From contig JAISAE010000030.1 of NCBI GenBank assembly GCA_031266875.1, positions 1-33,345 on the forward strand: 33,345 bases of DNA. Direction: 5' to 3'. The notes beneath the pieces were generated by a model. It saw nothing but the letters and a program-made list of their open reading frames with translations, was not told the DNA's origin and did not search any database. The stretch comes from Treponema sp. (GTDB lineage: Bacteria; Spirochaetota; Spirochaetia; Treponematales; Breznakiellaceae). A program made the position numbers and the translations under genes. Positions 24,693-32,496 of this stretch are shown piece by piece (the first letter of the stretch is position 1; the number at the start of each line of letters is the position of its first letter).

Positions 24693-24965
24693 ATTCGTTA
24701 AGCCTTTTCAAGCCTGCGCTAACACCCTTAACGCCTGCGCTAAACGCTTTTACACCTTCGCTAACAGCCTTAGCAATCTCGCTAAACCTAGCCACGCCTG
24801 CGCTAAGACTCTTAACGCCCGCGCTAAAACCTCCCGCGCTATCGCTAGCGGCATTAGCGCACTCGCTAAGACCTTTCGCGCTATCGCTAAGAACCCTAAC
24901 GACATCGACAAGTCTTTTCACGCACTCGCTAAGGTCATTAACGCCTTCGCTAAAGGTCTTAGCCC
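24693..24965. repeat. 13-unit array of degenerate 21-bp repeats
   Basis: Thirteen consecutive units on a strict 21-bp register, consensus near CTGCGCTAAGACCCTTAACGC; the invariant core is TCGCTAA or GCGCTAA. Divergence is high, but the register has no indels. On the minus strand it reads as heptads such as GFSAGVK-SLSAGVA-RFSEIAK (24691-24921), without a convincing start signal. The sequence is unrelated to the 21-bp array at 9786-10184 although the period is the same. It ends 40 bases before the gene at 25006. Confidence 0.9.
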
Positions 24966-25005
24966 ACTACAGAGCAAACCTTATACCCATAAAAAGGAAA
25001 AGTGT

Positions 25006-25662
25006 ATGAAACACTACATACCCGCTAAAGAAGCGGATTTCGTTGAATGGAGCGAAAACCTTATCACCGTGTCTGAAGCTAACAAAACACTCTGGAACCT
25101 GCCTGATAACCAGCTCACTGACCTGCGAACCTTGCATGGCCAGGTAAAGGGACTACACAGCCTATGCAATACCCCAGCCTGTACCAAACTGGATACGCAG
25201 ACAAAAAACGAAAAGAAAATCCTGCTCCTCCACCGCGAAGAAGTGTTCGTGCGAAACAATCTGCAGAACAACGACGCCATGACTGACGATGGAAGGAGAG
25301 CTCTGCAGATACCGGTTTACGACCGAAAATCCACGCCAGCGCCTGAGCCAAGCACAATTCCAGAAATCAAGGTCTTTACCCCCTATCCGCGTACCCTCCT
25401 GTTTAAGTTCAAAGACACTCACGCGGCGCGCTGGGGAAAACCCAATCACGTACATGGCCTTGAATTAGCCCTGTTCATAGGAGACGCGCCACCGGCGCAG
25501 ATGAAGGACTATACCCACTCCTACTTTGCCACCAGTAACCCACTGGAACTGGTGTTCGAGGATGACGAGCGGGGGAAGAAGGCGTACTTCGCCGCCCGTT
25601 GGGAGACAAACACGGCAAAAAAGGGGAAGTGGAGCGAGGTACAGTTCGCAATCATTCCGTGA
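25006..25662 (+). CDS. Uncharacterised soluble protein (YIPxxxxxFxxW type)
   Basis: A 218-residue protein without signal peptide or membrane segment. The N-terminus YIPAKEADFVEWSENLI and a helical region to about 110 precede a Pro-rich linker (TPAPEPSTIPE). The C-terminal half is beta-rich, resembling a fibronectin-like fold: TLLFKFKDTHAARWGKPNHVHGLELAL, then an ending KKAYFAARWETNTAKKGKWSEVQFAIIP. I have the impression of a recurring family in Bacteroidetes and treponemes with this N-terminal motif, but know no function. AAGGA precedes the ATG. No close promoter is convincing; the 24435 promoter would give a leader of over 500 bases containing the C tract and repeat array. Confidence 0.75.
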   Translation: MKHYIPAKEADFVEWSENLITVSEANKTLWNLPDNQLTDLRTLHGQVKGLHSLCNTPACTKLDTQTKNEKKILLLHREEVFVRNNLQNNDAMTDDGRRALQIPVYDRKSTPAPEPSTIPEIKVFTPYPRTLLFKFKDTHAARWGKPNHVHGLELALFIGDAPPAQMKDYTHSYFATSNPLELVFEDDERGKKAYFAARWETNTAKKGKWSEVQFAIIP

Positions 25663-25812
25663 ACAAACCGGCATGGCGGTGAACGCTGTTCCGGGGTAAC
25701 AAAGGAAACTTGCCCGTATGGGCGGTTTATATAAACACATGACACTCAAAGCCGGAATATGAGGTGAAAACCTCAGACTTCGGGGATGTCTTGTGGCGTA
25801 AGGAGGACCGTT

Positions 25813-26973
25813 ATGATACGTAAACGGTTACATTTGGGAATACTCGGGCTCATGCTTATGGGCGGAGTATTGTTATTCAGCGCCTGTCCCACTGGTAACG
25901 AAGACACCGGCAACAAGGACGACACCAACAAGGGTGATGACACTGCCAAGGGAGACGACACTGACGGCATAAGCTGGGCTAACGAAGCCGCCGGAACCTT
26001 GACACTGCTCAACAACGTGGTAAAGGACATGGTGATCTTTCAGGGTCAGACCCCTATGGCGTCCAACATACTTGGCGGGGTCAGGGCGAACAGCAGCAGA
26101 ACCTTTGATGTGTCTGATGATGTGGACGATTTCGGTGTTGGCGGTTTTTTGATTCTCCGGGGTATTACGCTGGATGAATACAATGCCAACAAGACCAATC
26201 TGAGCAAGGCCAAGATCGAATACTCGGCTATGGCCACCTACGGACAAGGTAAAAAGTACCGCGCCGAGATCAGCCCCAACTACATGGGTGACTACGGGTA
26301 TAAGGTAACCAACCTGGGCAGGATCGGCATAGAGTTGCGTAAAGACAGTCCTGATGGGGAAAAAATCGGCTATCTTCCTTCACTAGCGTCAAATATGCTG
26401 CTCTATGCTGATAATACCGACGGCTTTGCCATTTACCCAGTGTTTGTATACTACAGTAAGAAGACCGGCCAGGTAACCACCCTGAAACCCACCAGCCAGT
26501 TTGAGACCGTCAGCGTTTCTCCCCGGCCAGCGGCGGGCAGCGAGTTGCAGGCGTACACCCTGCCTGAAGATCAGGGCGCCACCTGGGACAGCATTAAGGC
26601 TTCCCTCAGCTCCCCGGTCGCCTATGTTACCATAACCAACAGCGTGACTAACCAGAGCGGCAGGGTTACCCTGTCGGGATCGAACCGGCTGAACAGTCAA
26701 AACGGCTATGATTCAATCGGCTCAGGGGAAATCCTGACCTACGAAATCAAAAGCACCAAGGACGGTTCACCCCAAGCGGTCGTCGTTACCTACTACAACC
26801 AGGCTTTACAGATTCCCATTGTGGATGGTGATGGCAAAACCCCGGTGCTTAAGAACGGGTACGATTACACCATAACCATTTCGGGAAGCGGTCAGACTGC
26901 CGACGGTTACTCGGTAACCTTCTCGGAAAGCGCGGCTGCCCGTGATTTAAGCAGCGACATCGAGTCTCTTTAG
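25813..26973 (+). CDS. Lipoprotein with Asp/Asn/Gly linker
   Basis: Predicted lipoprotein of 386 residues: signal peptide with lipobox LFSAC (Cys 25), then a repetitive acidic linker (NEDTGNKDDTNKGDDTAKGDDTDG). The mature part has short beta-rich units: TLTLLNNVVKDMVIFQGQTP...SRTFDVSDDVDDFGVGG near 55-105 and VAYVTITNSVTNQSGRVTLSG near 275. No enzymatic motif is seen. The ATG follows AGGAGG by six bases. Upstream, TGAGGT-GAAA-ACCTCA (25760-25775) and the 12-bp palindrome GTTTATATAAAC (25725-25736) could be leader or operator elements. It starts a plus-strand lipoprotein cluster and is closed by a strong hairpin. Confidence 0.85.
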   Translation: MIRKRLHLGILGLMLMGGVLLFSACPTGNEDTGNKDDTNKGDDTAKGDDTDGISWANEAAGTLTLLNNVVKDMVIFQGQTPMASNILGGVRANSSRTFDVSDDVDDFGVGGFLILRGITLDEYNANKTNLSKAKIEYSAMATYGQGKKYRAEISPNYMGDYGYKVTNLGRIGIELRKDSPDGEKIGYLPSLASNMLLYADNTDGFAIYPVFVYYSKKTGQVTTLKPTSQFETVSVSPRPAAGSELQAYTLPEDQGATWDSIKASLSSPVAYVTITNSVTNQSGRVTLSGSNRLNSQNGYDSIGSGEILTYEIKSTKDGSPQAVVVTYYNQALQIPIVDGDGKTPVLKNGYDYTITISGSGQTADGYSVTFSESAAARDLSSDIESL

Positions 26974-26981
26974 GAGGCGTT

Positions 26982-27034
26982 ACCGGCGTTCTTTACTCCT
27001 GTCTGTTCGGCGGGAAAAAGAACGCCGGTTTTAT
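26982..27034 (+). terminator. Intrinsic terminator after the first lipoprotein gene
   Basis: A perfect 13-bp stem ACCGGCGTTCTTT (26982-26994) / AAAGAACGCCGGT (27017-27029) with a 22-base loop, followed by TTTTAT. It separates the gene at 25813 from the next lipoprotein gene. Confidence 0.8.
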
Positions 27035-27060
27035 GGAGGCTTACAAACCAGAGGAAAGGT

Positions 27061-27915
27061 ATGGATAAGCAAAAAATGACGGCTATTGTTCTTGCGCTTC
27101 TGTGCTGCCTGTTCATGGCCTGCGGGAATCCCGCGGGGGGTTCATCGGGTAACCAGACAAATGGCGGCAATACAGAGGACAACAATGCGGGAGACAACAA
27201 GGCAGGGGATAACAATGCGGGGGACAACAAGACGGGAGATAACAATTCGGGGGACAACAATGCGGGAGACGGTAATGCGGGAGGCAACAGCGGAACAGAA
27301 GCCAAAACCGGCAAGGTAACGTTTTTTAACGAATCGAGTTACCAGGTGGTGGTCCATCAGGACGCTTTCAGCGGGCCGGTTTTGCTGGAACTCACGGCCG
27401 GCCAGTCCAAGACTCTGGATGTCCGAGTGAGCGACAATTACGGGGTGGGCTCAACCTTTTCCATAGAGTACCTCCACCGGATAAGCGACGCCTTTGATAC
27501 GGAATCCGGTGAGCTTATCGCCAGCGGCATAGACCCCAATGTACAGATCAACTTCGTGGTGGAGGAACAGAAATCCTACACCAAGCAGATCCCCCAGCCG
27601 CAAAATCTTACATTCCAGCAGGCGTTCCTCAAGATTCTGAATACCGCGAGCCTCCAATGTGAACTGCGCTATCTAGGCACGGTTTTCAAGCAGAGCGGCA
27701 ACAGCAACATTCCGATTGCCCCCGGCAAGACCGGCGTGTATAAGCTGGAGGGCGTCCCTGACGCGGGGAAGCTCATGCAGAACTACGAACTGGTTTCCAC
27801 CTTCGAAAGCGCCGCGATTCCTGATTTTACAGTGAAGAAGGGGTTTATATACAGTTTTACCTATAACGGGTCCTCAGTAGTACCAACCGGGGAACAGACA
27901 ATTGTTTTTAAATAG
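27061..27915 (+). CDS. Lipoprotein with DNNAG-repeat linker
   Basis: Predicted lipoprotein of 284 residues, signal peptide with lipobox LFMAC (Cys 21). Residues about 35-75 are a low-complexity linker of roughly nine five-residue units (GDNNA/GDNKA/GDNKT), encoded by a 15-bp tandem repeat near 27177-27290. The mature part starts GKVTFFNESSYQVVVHQDAFSG, resembling the FNxSSYxVxV units of small treponemal surface lipoproteins, and a second such unit begins near 190 (FLKILNTASLQCELRYLG). The C-terminus NGSSVVPTGEQTIVFK has a decayed copy after the next gene. Function is unknown. A GAGG/AAGG ribosome-binding site precedes the ATG. Confidence 0.85.
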   Translation: MDKQKMTAIVLALLCCLFMACGNPAGGSSGNQTNGGNTEDNNAGDNKAGDNNAGDNKTGDNNSGDNNAGDGNAGGNSGTEAKTGKVTFFNESSYQVVVHQDAFSGPVLLELTAGQSKTLDVRVSDNYGVGSTFSIEYLHRISDAFDTESGELIASGIDPNVQINFVVEEQKSYTKQIPQPQNLTFQQAFLKILNTASLQCELRYLGTVFKQSGNSNIPIAPGKTGVYKLEGVPDAGKLMQNYELVSTFESAAIPDFTVKKGFIYSFTYNGSSVVPTGEQTIVFK

Positions 27916-27930
27916 ACAAAGGAGAAAGAG

Positions 27931-30276
27931 ATGAAAAAATCATTTGGTTTGCTGGCGGCGCTTGTCGCCGTGATCTTTGCCGCGCTGCTCCTCCCGGGCT
28001 GCCCCACCGAAGCAGAGAATACCAACTCAGGAAACAACAAGGGTGGCAACACCACAGACGACAATAGCAAGGGCGGCGACAACAAGGGCGACAACACCGG
28101 TAAGGACGACAACACTGGCAAAGGAAATGACAACAGCCCGGCCAGCGCTACTATGACCTGGAGCGGAGACTGGACGAGGGTCTCTGACACCATATACACG
28201 AGCAATGCCATTGGACACAGCGCAAACACCATTGAGCGCCTGAACATCACGGCGTCCGGTGCCGGTACCATAACCATACAGATCACCGCATCCAGTGAAG
28301 GCGCTGATCGTGGGTATGCATCCAAGCTGGATACGGGTGTTTCTACCTCCGAGTATCAGATGCGGGTAAGTGGAACACAGGTGGCAACCTATACCTATGA
28401 CATCCCATCCGGTTCTCACTGGATTCAGTTCATGTATCAAAAAGACTATAGGGATACATCCGGCAGCGACAATGTTACGGTGGAGATCATCTCCTCTTCT
28501 TTCGCGTCTTCCGCTGCCACTACCGCTACATTGAAGGTACAAAACCAGTCTTCCTTTACCCTGTCGGATATCAAATGGGGCAATGCGATGGGTGCCGCAA
28601 GCCTTGCCCTATCAGAGTCAACAACCCTGAATGTGAGCGAAGGCACCAGTTACCTGTACTTTACCAAGGGAAGCACTAACGGCCTCAAATGCCGGACCAA
28701 GGAGGTGATAGCCGTAGCCAAGGACGAAACAGTAACCAAGACCATAATCGACAATACCGTCGTTGTAGAACTGGATGATCTGACCAACGAAGGACCCCTG
28801 GGAACCATTACCCCCCGTGAAACCAAGTTAACGATCAAGAACAATTCTTCCGTTACACTGGTTGATGTCAAGTGGGGCAGCGAGGAGGTTTCCACAAGCC
28901 TTGCCCCAGGCGGATCAACAACCCTGGACGTTACCGAAGGCAGCAATTACCTGTACTTTAACAAGGGAAGTGCTGATGGCCTTAAATGCCAAACCAAGGA
29001 TCCCATAGCCGTAGCCAAGGACGAAACAGTAACCCAGACCATAACCAATGATACTGTCGTCGTAGCCCTGGATGATACAACCAACGAAGCGCCATTAGGA
29101 ACCATTGCCCCTCCTTCAGCCAGCGCTACCTTGACCTGGGGTGGAAGCTGGACGCGGGTCTCTGGCACCAAGTACACGAGCAATGCCATTGGACACAGCG
29201 CAAACACCATTGAGCGCCTGGACATCACAGCGTCCGGAGCCGGTACCATAACCATACAGATCACCGCATCAAGTGAAGTTTATAATTCTTATTATGGTTA
29301 TGGTGATTGTGGGTACGTGTCTAAACTGGATACGGGTGTTTCCACCTCCGAGTATCAGATGCAGGCAAGTGGAACAACTGTGGCAACGTACACCTATGCC
29401 ATCCCATCCGGCTCCCACTGGATTCAGTTCATGTATCAAAAAGACGGTTCTGGTATATCCGGCAGCGACAATGTTACGGTGGAGATCATCTCCTCCTCTT
29501 TTGAGTTCACTGCCCCACAGGAAACCACGTTAACGATCCAGAACAATTCCTTTACCGAACTGACCGATGTCATCTGGAACAATGTTTCCTTTGCCAATAA
29601 CACGGTGGAAGGTTCGATAAAGATCGGGACCAGCGTACCCAATACCGTAAGCGCAGGATCGGGTTATATTTTCTTCAAGCGAAAATCGAATCCTATTATC
29701 GCCCGTACCAAAGACCTGGTGATTATTGCGGAATACGACAACAAAACCATTGCCTTTGAAGATTCTACGGAAATAGTGGAGGTAAACAACCAGGACAATA
29801 CCGGTACCCTGGGCGGGCTGCAAACCACGGTAGTCTTTTTGGACGACGCCGAAGGAGAGCTACAGTCCTATTATGAGGCCGCGAGTTTTGTCGGGTATTA
29901 TGCAGCGGATGCCGATCTCCTTTACACGAATAGTTCTTATAATAGATATAACACGCCGAAGAACGGACAAAAATCCATCGCGGTGGGAGGAACCAATACA
30001 GCGAAGCTCCATCTCAAGATCTCCCTGGACAAAGCCGCAAAACTGTCCTTCTGGTACGCCAACAAGGATAATCCTTATAGCAGCAGCGGTCAAACAACCT
30101 TTTCCATCAACGGAACGACACAGCGGACATGGACCACGGATGTCAACTGGTCGAAAGTTGAATATGACCTAGAGGCTGGAGTAAATGATCTGGTGTGGGC
30201 GAAAACAGATGGCTACTACTCCTACCCCTACTGCTACTACCTCACCCTGGACGACATCCTGATCTACTACAAGTAG
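27931..30276 (+). CDS. Large modular lipoprotein
   Basis: Predicted lipoprotein of 781 residues, signal peptide with lipobox LLPGC (Cys 24) and a 45-residue Asn/Gly/Lys/Asp linker. Two copies of a beta-rich module (SATMTWSGDWTRVSDTIYTS... at about 70-185, SATLTWGGSWTRVSGTKYTS... at about 390-515) alternate with three copies of a second module (TLKVQNQSSFTLSDIKWG..., TLTIKNNSSVTLVDVKWG..., TLTIQNNSFTELTDVIWN...). The C-terminal 150 residues (VVFLDDAEGELQSYYEAASF to the end) look like a carbohydrate-binding-type beta sandwich. No catalytic residues are apparent, so binding or adhesion is the best guess. AAGGAG precedes the ATG. It lies 15 bases after the previous gene and shares signal peptide and modules with the gene at 30374. 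Confidence 0.88.
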   Translation: MKKSFGLLAALVAVIFAALLLPGCPTEAENTNSGNNKGGNTTDDNSKGGDNKGDNTGKDDNTGKGNDNSPASATMTWSGDWTRVSDTIYTSNAIGHSANTIERLNITASGAGTITIQITASSEGADRGYASKLDTGVSTSEYQMRVSGTQVATYTYDIPSGSHWIQFMYQKDYRDTSGSDNVTVEIISSSFASSAATTATLKVQNQSSFTLSDIKWGNAMGAASLALSESTTLNVSEGTSYLYFTKGSTNGLKCRTKEVIAVAKDETVTKTIIDNTVVVELDDLTNEGPLGTITPRETKLTIKNNSSVTLVDVKWGSEEVSTSLAPGGSTTLDVTEGSNYLYFNKGSADGLKCQTKDPIAVAKDETVTQTITNDTVVVALDDTTNEAPLGTIAPPSASATLTWGGSWTRVSGTKYTSNAIGHSANTIERLDITASGAGTITIQITASSEVYNSYYGYGDCGYVSKLDTGVSTSEYQMQASGTTVATYTYAIPSGSHWIQFMYQKDGSGISGSDNVTVEIISSSFEFTAPQETTLTIQNNSFTELTDVIWNNVSFANNTVEGSIKIGTSVPNTVSAGSGYIFFKRKSNPIIARTKDLVIIAEYDNKTIAFEDSTEIVEVNNQDNTGTLGGLQTTVVFLDDAEGELQSYYEAASFVGYYAADADLLYTNSSYNRYNTPKNGQKSIAVGGTNTAKLHLKISLDKAAKLSFWYANKDNPYSSSGQTTFSINGTTQRTWTTDVNWSKVEYDLEAGVNDLVWAKTDGYYSYPYCYYLTLDDILIYYK

Positions 30277-30284
30277 CCTGAAGC

Positions 30285-30336
30285 CAATAACGGTTCCCCG
30301 GCAGTACAAACCGGGGAACAAACGATTTGCTTATAA
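30285..30336 (+). pseudogene. 3'-end relic of a 27061-type lipoprotein gene
   Basis: Read in frame to the TAA at 30334 it encodes NGSPAVQTGEQTICL, matching the C-terminus NGSSVVPTGEQTIVFK of the protein ending at 27915; the DNA matches over about 43 bases with few changes. It occupies the same place relative to the gene at 30374 as the 27061 gene does to 27931, so it marks the left edge of an old duplication. Confidence 0.6.
30293..30319 (+). terminator. GC hairpin between modular lipoprotein genes
   Basis: Perfect 9-bp stem GTTCCCCGG/CCGGGGAAC with a 9-base loop, 16 bases after the stop of the 781-residue gene. No T tract follows, so it may attenuate or stabilise rather than terminate. It lies within the gene-tail relic. 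Confidence 0.4.
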
Positions 30337-30373
30337 ATGGGTTTGTTTTGAGAATAGGTATAAGGAGAAAGAC

Positions 30374-32080
30374 ATGAGAAAATCATTTGGTTTGCTGGCA
30401 TCGCTTACCGTGATCATGTTTGCCGCGCTGCTCCTCACGGGCTGCCCTACCACTGCCACTACCGCTACATTGAAGGTACAGAACCAGTTCTCTGTTACCT
30501 TGACGGATGTTAAGTGGGGCGACACGGTGGTTGCCGCAAGTCTTGCTCCATCAGAGTCAAAAACCCTGAACGTTAGCGAAGGCGCCTTTTATCTCTACTT
30601 TACTAAGGGAAGCACTAATGGCTTCAAATGCCGGACCAAGGAGACCATAGCCGTAGCCAAAAACAAAACAGTAACCCAGACGACCATAACCAACAATACC
30701 GTTGTTGTAGACCTGAATGATGCGGCCAACGTAGGACCCCTGGGAACCATTGTCCCACGGGAAACCAGGTTAACGATTCGTAACCAGTCTTCTGTTACCC
30801 TGGCGGATGTTAAGTGGGGCGACACGGTGATGTCCGCAAGCCTTGCTCCATTGGAGTCAACAACCCTGAACGTTAGCGAAGGCGCCTTTTATCTCTACTT
30901 TACCAAGGGAAGCACCAATGGCTTCAAATGCTGGACCAAGGAGCCAATAGCCGTAGCCAAAGACAAAACAATAACCCAGACCATAACCAACGATACTGTT
31001 GTTGTAGACCTGAATGACGCGACCAACGTAGGACCCCTAGGAACCATTGTCCAGTACGTAACGTACGACGTGAACGGGGGAAGCGGGACCGCGCCTTCAG
31101 CACAGACAACAAGCAGCGGGACAACGATAACGATCGCAAGTGGGAGCAGCCTGACAAAAGAGGGGTATACATTCAGCGGGTGGAACACCAACGCGGACGG
31201 CACGGGGACCTCGTTTGCTGTGGGCGCTTCTTTCACCGTTACTTCAGATATAACGCTCTACGCTAAGTGGATAGCCGCCTCAGACGTCCAGCATACCGCC
31301 GTTACGCTGGATTCCACTGCTATGCGGGAACAATTTAATGGTGACTGGGTTAGCGAGGACATCAGAATACAGATCAATGGAGATAGGATAGTCCAATACT
31401 TTATAGACAAAGACGGAGAATGGTATGCCATTTCTCCTGAAAAGGAATATTTCTTATATGACCGCAATAACTTAGTCTATGTCTGGTTAAATAAAGGCGG
31501 TGTGTGGTCAGAAACCCAGGTGTTCAGCCTTTCAGTGATTAACGCGGACGCGCTGAGTCTTGTATGGCGGCGGCACGTTAATAACATCGTTGATAACCAG
31601 AGAAATGAAGCGTGGAATGTCGAGGACAGGCAAACCTTATTCCGCTGGAAGAACTCCGGCGCACTCGCTGCCAAGCAGGTAAGCTCCTCGCATAATACGC
31701 AAACCATAGACGCGCAGTTTCAAGGCGCCTGGATCGGGGAAATCACCGTAAAAGATGAGGACGGCGATGAGCGGGGTAAGATGCCGATCAGGGTTACAAT
31801 TTCAAGCAACGGGGTTACGCAGTATTTTCAGGATAATAACGGCAACTGGTATGCGGTAAGCGCGGACAAAGATACGTATGCGTATGACCGGAACAATATT
31901 GTGTATAGCTGGGTTGATAAAGGCGGCGTGTGGTCTGAGACGCAGGTGTACAGTCTTTCACTACTTAGCAACAGAACCATGAGTATTGTCTGGCTTCGTC
32001 ATGTCAATAATTACTACGAAACGCTCTTGAGCAACGATGTATGGAATCTCACCGGCGAGGGTGAATTAACAAAACAGTAA
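30374..32080 (+). CDS. Modular lipoprotein with InlB-type B-repeat
   Basis: Predicted lipoprotein of 568 residues, lipobox LLTGC (Cys 24), no Asn-rich linker. Two near-identical modules (TLKVQNQFSVTLTDVKWGDT..., TRLTIRNQSSVTLADVKWG... ; about 33-120 and 130-220) are paralogous to those in the 781-residue neighbour. A Listeria-Bacteroides/InlB B-repeat follows at about 228-297 (VTYDVNGGSG... GYTFSGWNTNADGTG... ITLYAKW). Two copies of a roughly 100-residue domain end the protein (FNGDWVSEDIRIQINGD... and FQGAWIGEITVKDEDGD..., both with YDRNN-VY-W--KGGVWSETQV). The last domains are unlike anything in the neighbour, so the C-terminus was replaced. AAGGAG precedes the ATG. Cell-surface adhesion or matrix binding is likely but unproven. 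Confidence 0.88.
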   Translation: MRKSFGLLASLTVIMFAALLLTGCPTTATTATLKVQNQFSVTLTDVKWGDTVVAASLAPSESKTLNVSEGAFYLYFTKGSTNGFKCRTKETIAVAKNKTVTQTTITNNTVVVDLNDAANVGPLGTIVPRETRLTIRNQSSVTLADVKWGDTVMSASLAPLESTTLNVSEGAFYLYFTKGSTNGFKCWTKEPIAVAKDKTITQTITNDTVVVDLNDATNVGPLGTIVQYVTYDVNGGSGTAPSAQTTSSGTTITIASGSSLTKEGYTFSGWNTNADGTGTSFAVGASFTVTSDITLYAKWIAASDVQHTAVTLDSTAMREQFNGDWVSEDIRIQINGDRIVQYFIDKDGEWYAISPEKEYFLYDRNNLVYVWLNKGGVWSETQVFSLSVINADALSLVWRRHVNNIVDNQRNEAWNVEDRQTLFRWKNSGALAAKQVSSSHNTQTIDAQFQGAWIGEITVKDEDGDERGKMPIRVTISSNGVTQYFQDNNGNWYAVSADKDTYAYDRNNIVYSWVDKGGVWSETQVYSLSLLSNRTMSIVWLRHVNNYYETLLSNDVWNLTGEGELTKQ

Positions 32081-32097
32081 AGGAGGTGCGCGGGAAC

Positions 32098-32182
32098 GGG
32101 TTATATTTTCTTCAAGCGGAAATCGAATCCTATTACCGCTCGTACCAAAGACGTGGTGATTATTGCAGAATACGAAAACAAA
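32098..32182 (+). pseudogene. Relic of the 781-residue lipoprotein gene
   Basis: These 85 bases match 29661-29745 with six substitutions and no gaps, encoding YIFFKRKSNPITARTKDVVI and a few following residues. The match begins 17 bases after the stop of the 568-residue gene and breaks off abruptly. No start or upstream module remains, so it is a fragment left by recombination. An open frame that covers it in another phase (32086-32487) is not a gene. Confidence 0.85.
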
Positions 32183-32188
32183 CCTTGC

Positions 32189-32220
32189 GTACAACCTGGG
32201 GCAATGCCCCAGAGGTGTAC
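32189..32220. repeat. Imperfect 32-bp palindrome
   Basis: GTACAACCTGGGGC - AAT - GCCCCAGAGGTGTAC, with a perfect 7-bp core stem CTGGGGC/GCCCCAG (32196-32212). It lies just past the break of the relic, a possible recombination or element-insertion point. Confidence 0.6.
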
Positions 32221-32261
32221 GCTTACTATGGCCGGAAAGCTCTTGCAGCGTCCCGGCTGGC

Positions 32262-32280
32262 AAAGGTGTCAGTCACCTTT
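32262..32280. repeat. REP-like palindrome AAAGGTG-TCAGT-CACCTTT
   Basis: A 7-bp perfect stem with 5-nt loop followed by TT, so it can also act as a terminator on the plus strand. The core GGTGTCAGTCACC is the same type as GGTGCCAGACACC at 20027 and the array units near 24.2 kb. Confidence 0.65.
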
Positions 32281-32307
32281 TTGACCAATGTACCAAGAGG
32301 AGTACTT

Positions 32308-32487
32308 ATGAACAAGTTTACCATTCGCGCAAAAGTCATAACGGCTATGTGTATTGGGATTGTTTTTATGGCCTGCGAGGAACCACGGGAGTATTATCTG
32401 CGCATAAATAACAGTTCTTCTTATAACAATAGGTTATGTGCAGTCCATTTCCGGGAATATTATGTGTATTTTATGTATAACAGTTAA
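32308..32487 (+). CDS. Short, probably truncated lipoprotein
   Basis: A 59-residue product with a good signal peptide and lipobox VFMAC (Cys 23), and AGAGGAG ahead of the ATG at 32308. The mature part is only 36 residues: EEPREYYLRINNSSSYNNRL then a run of Tyr/Phe-rich residues to a stop. YYLRINNSSS resembles the opening LxIxNxSS of the modules in neighbouring lipoproteins, so this looks like the 5' end of a third paralogue cut off shortly after its first strand. The junction with the hicAB region follows within 10 bases. Possibly expressed, but probably not functional as a full lipoprotein. Confidence 0.6.
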   Translation: MNKFTIRAKVITAMCIGIVFMACEEPREYYLRINNSSSYNNRLCAVHFREYYVYFMYNS

Positions 32488-32496
32488 TGTAGAGGA

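Noticed and set aside
24691-24921. 76-codon minus frame in the second 21-bp array
   Set aside because: Heptad periodicity follows from the 21-bp repeat; no start signal, and it ends in the homopolymer.
25760-25775. TGAGGT-GAAA-ACCTCA hairpin as a riboswitch
   Set aside because: A single 6-bp GNRA-loop hairpin; the surrounding bases match no riboswitch consensus I know.
32086-32487. 133-codon frame spanning the relic and small lipoprotein
   Set aside because: Its first part reads the lipoprotein relic out of frame; the real start signal is AGAGGAG with ATG at 32308.
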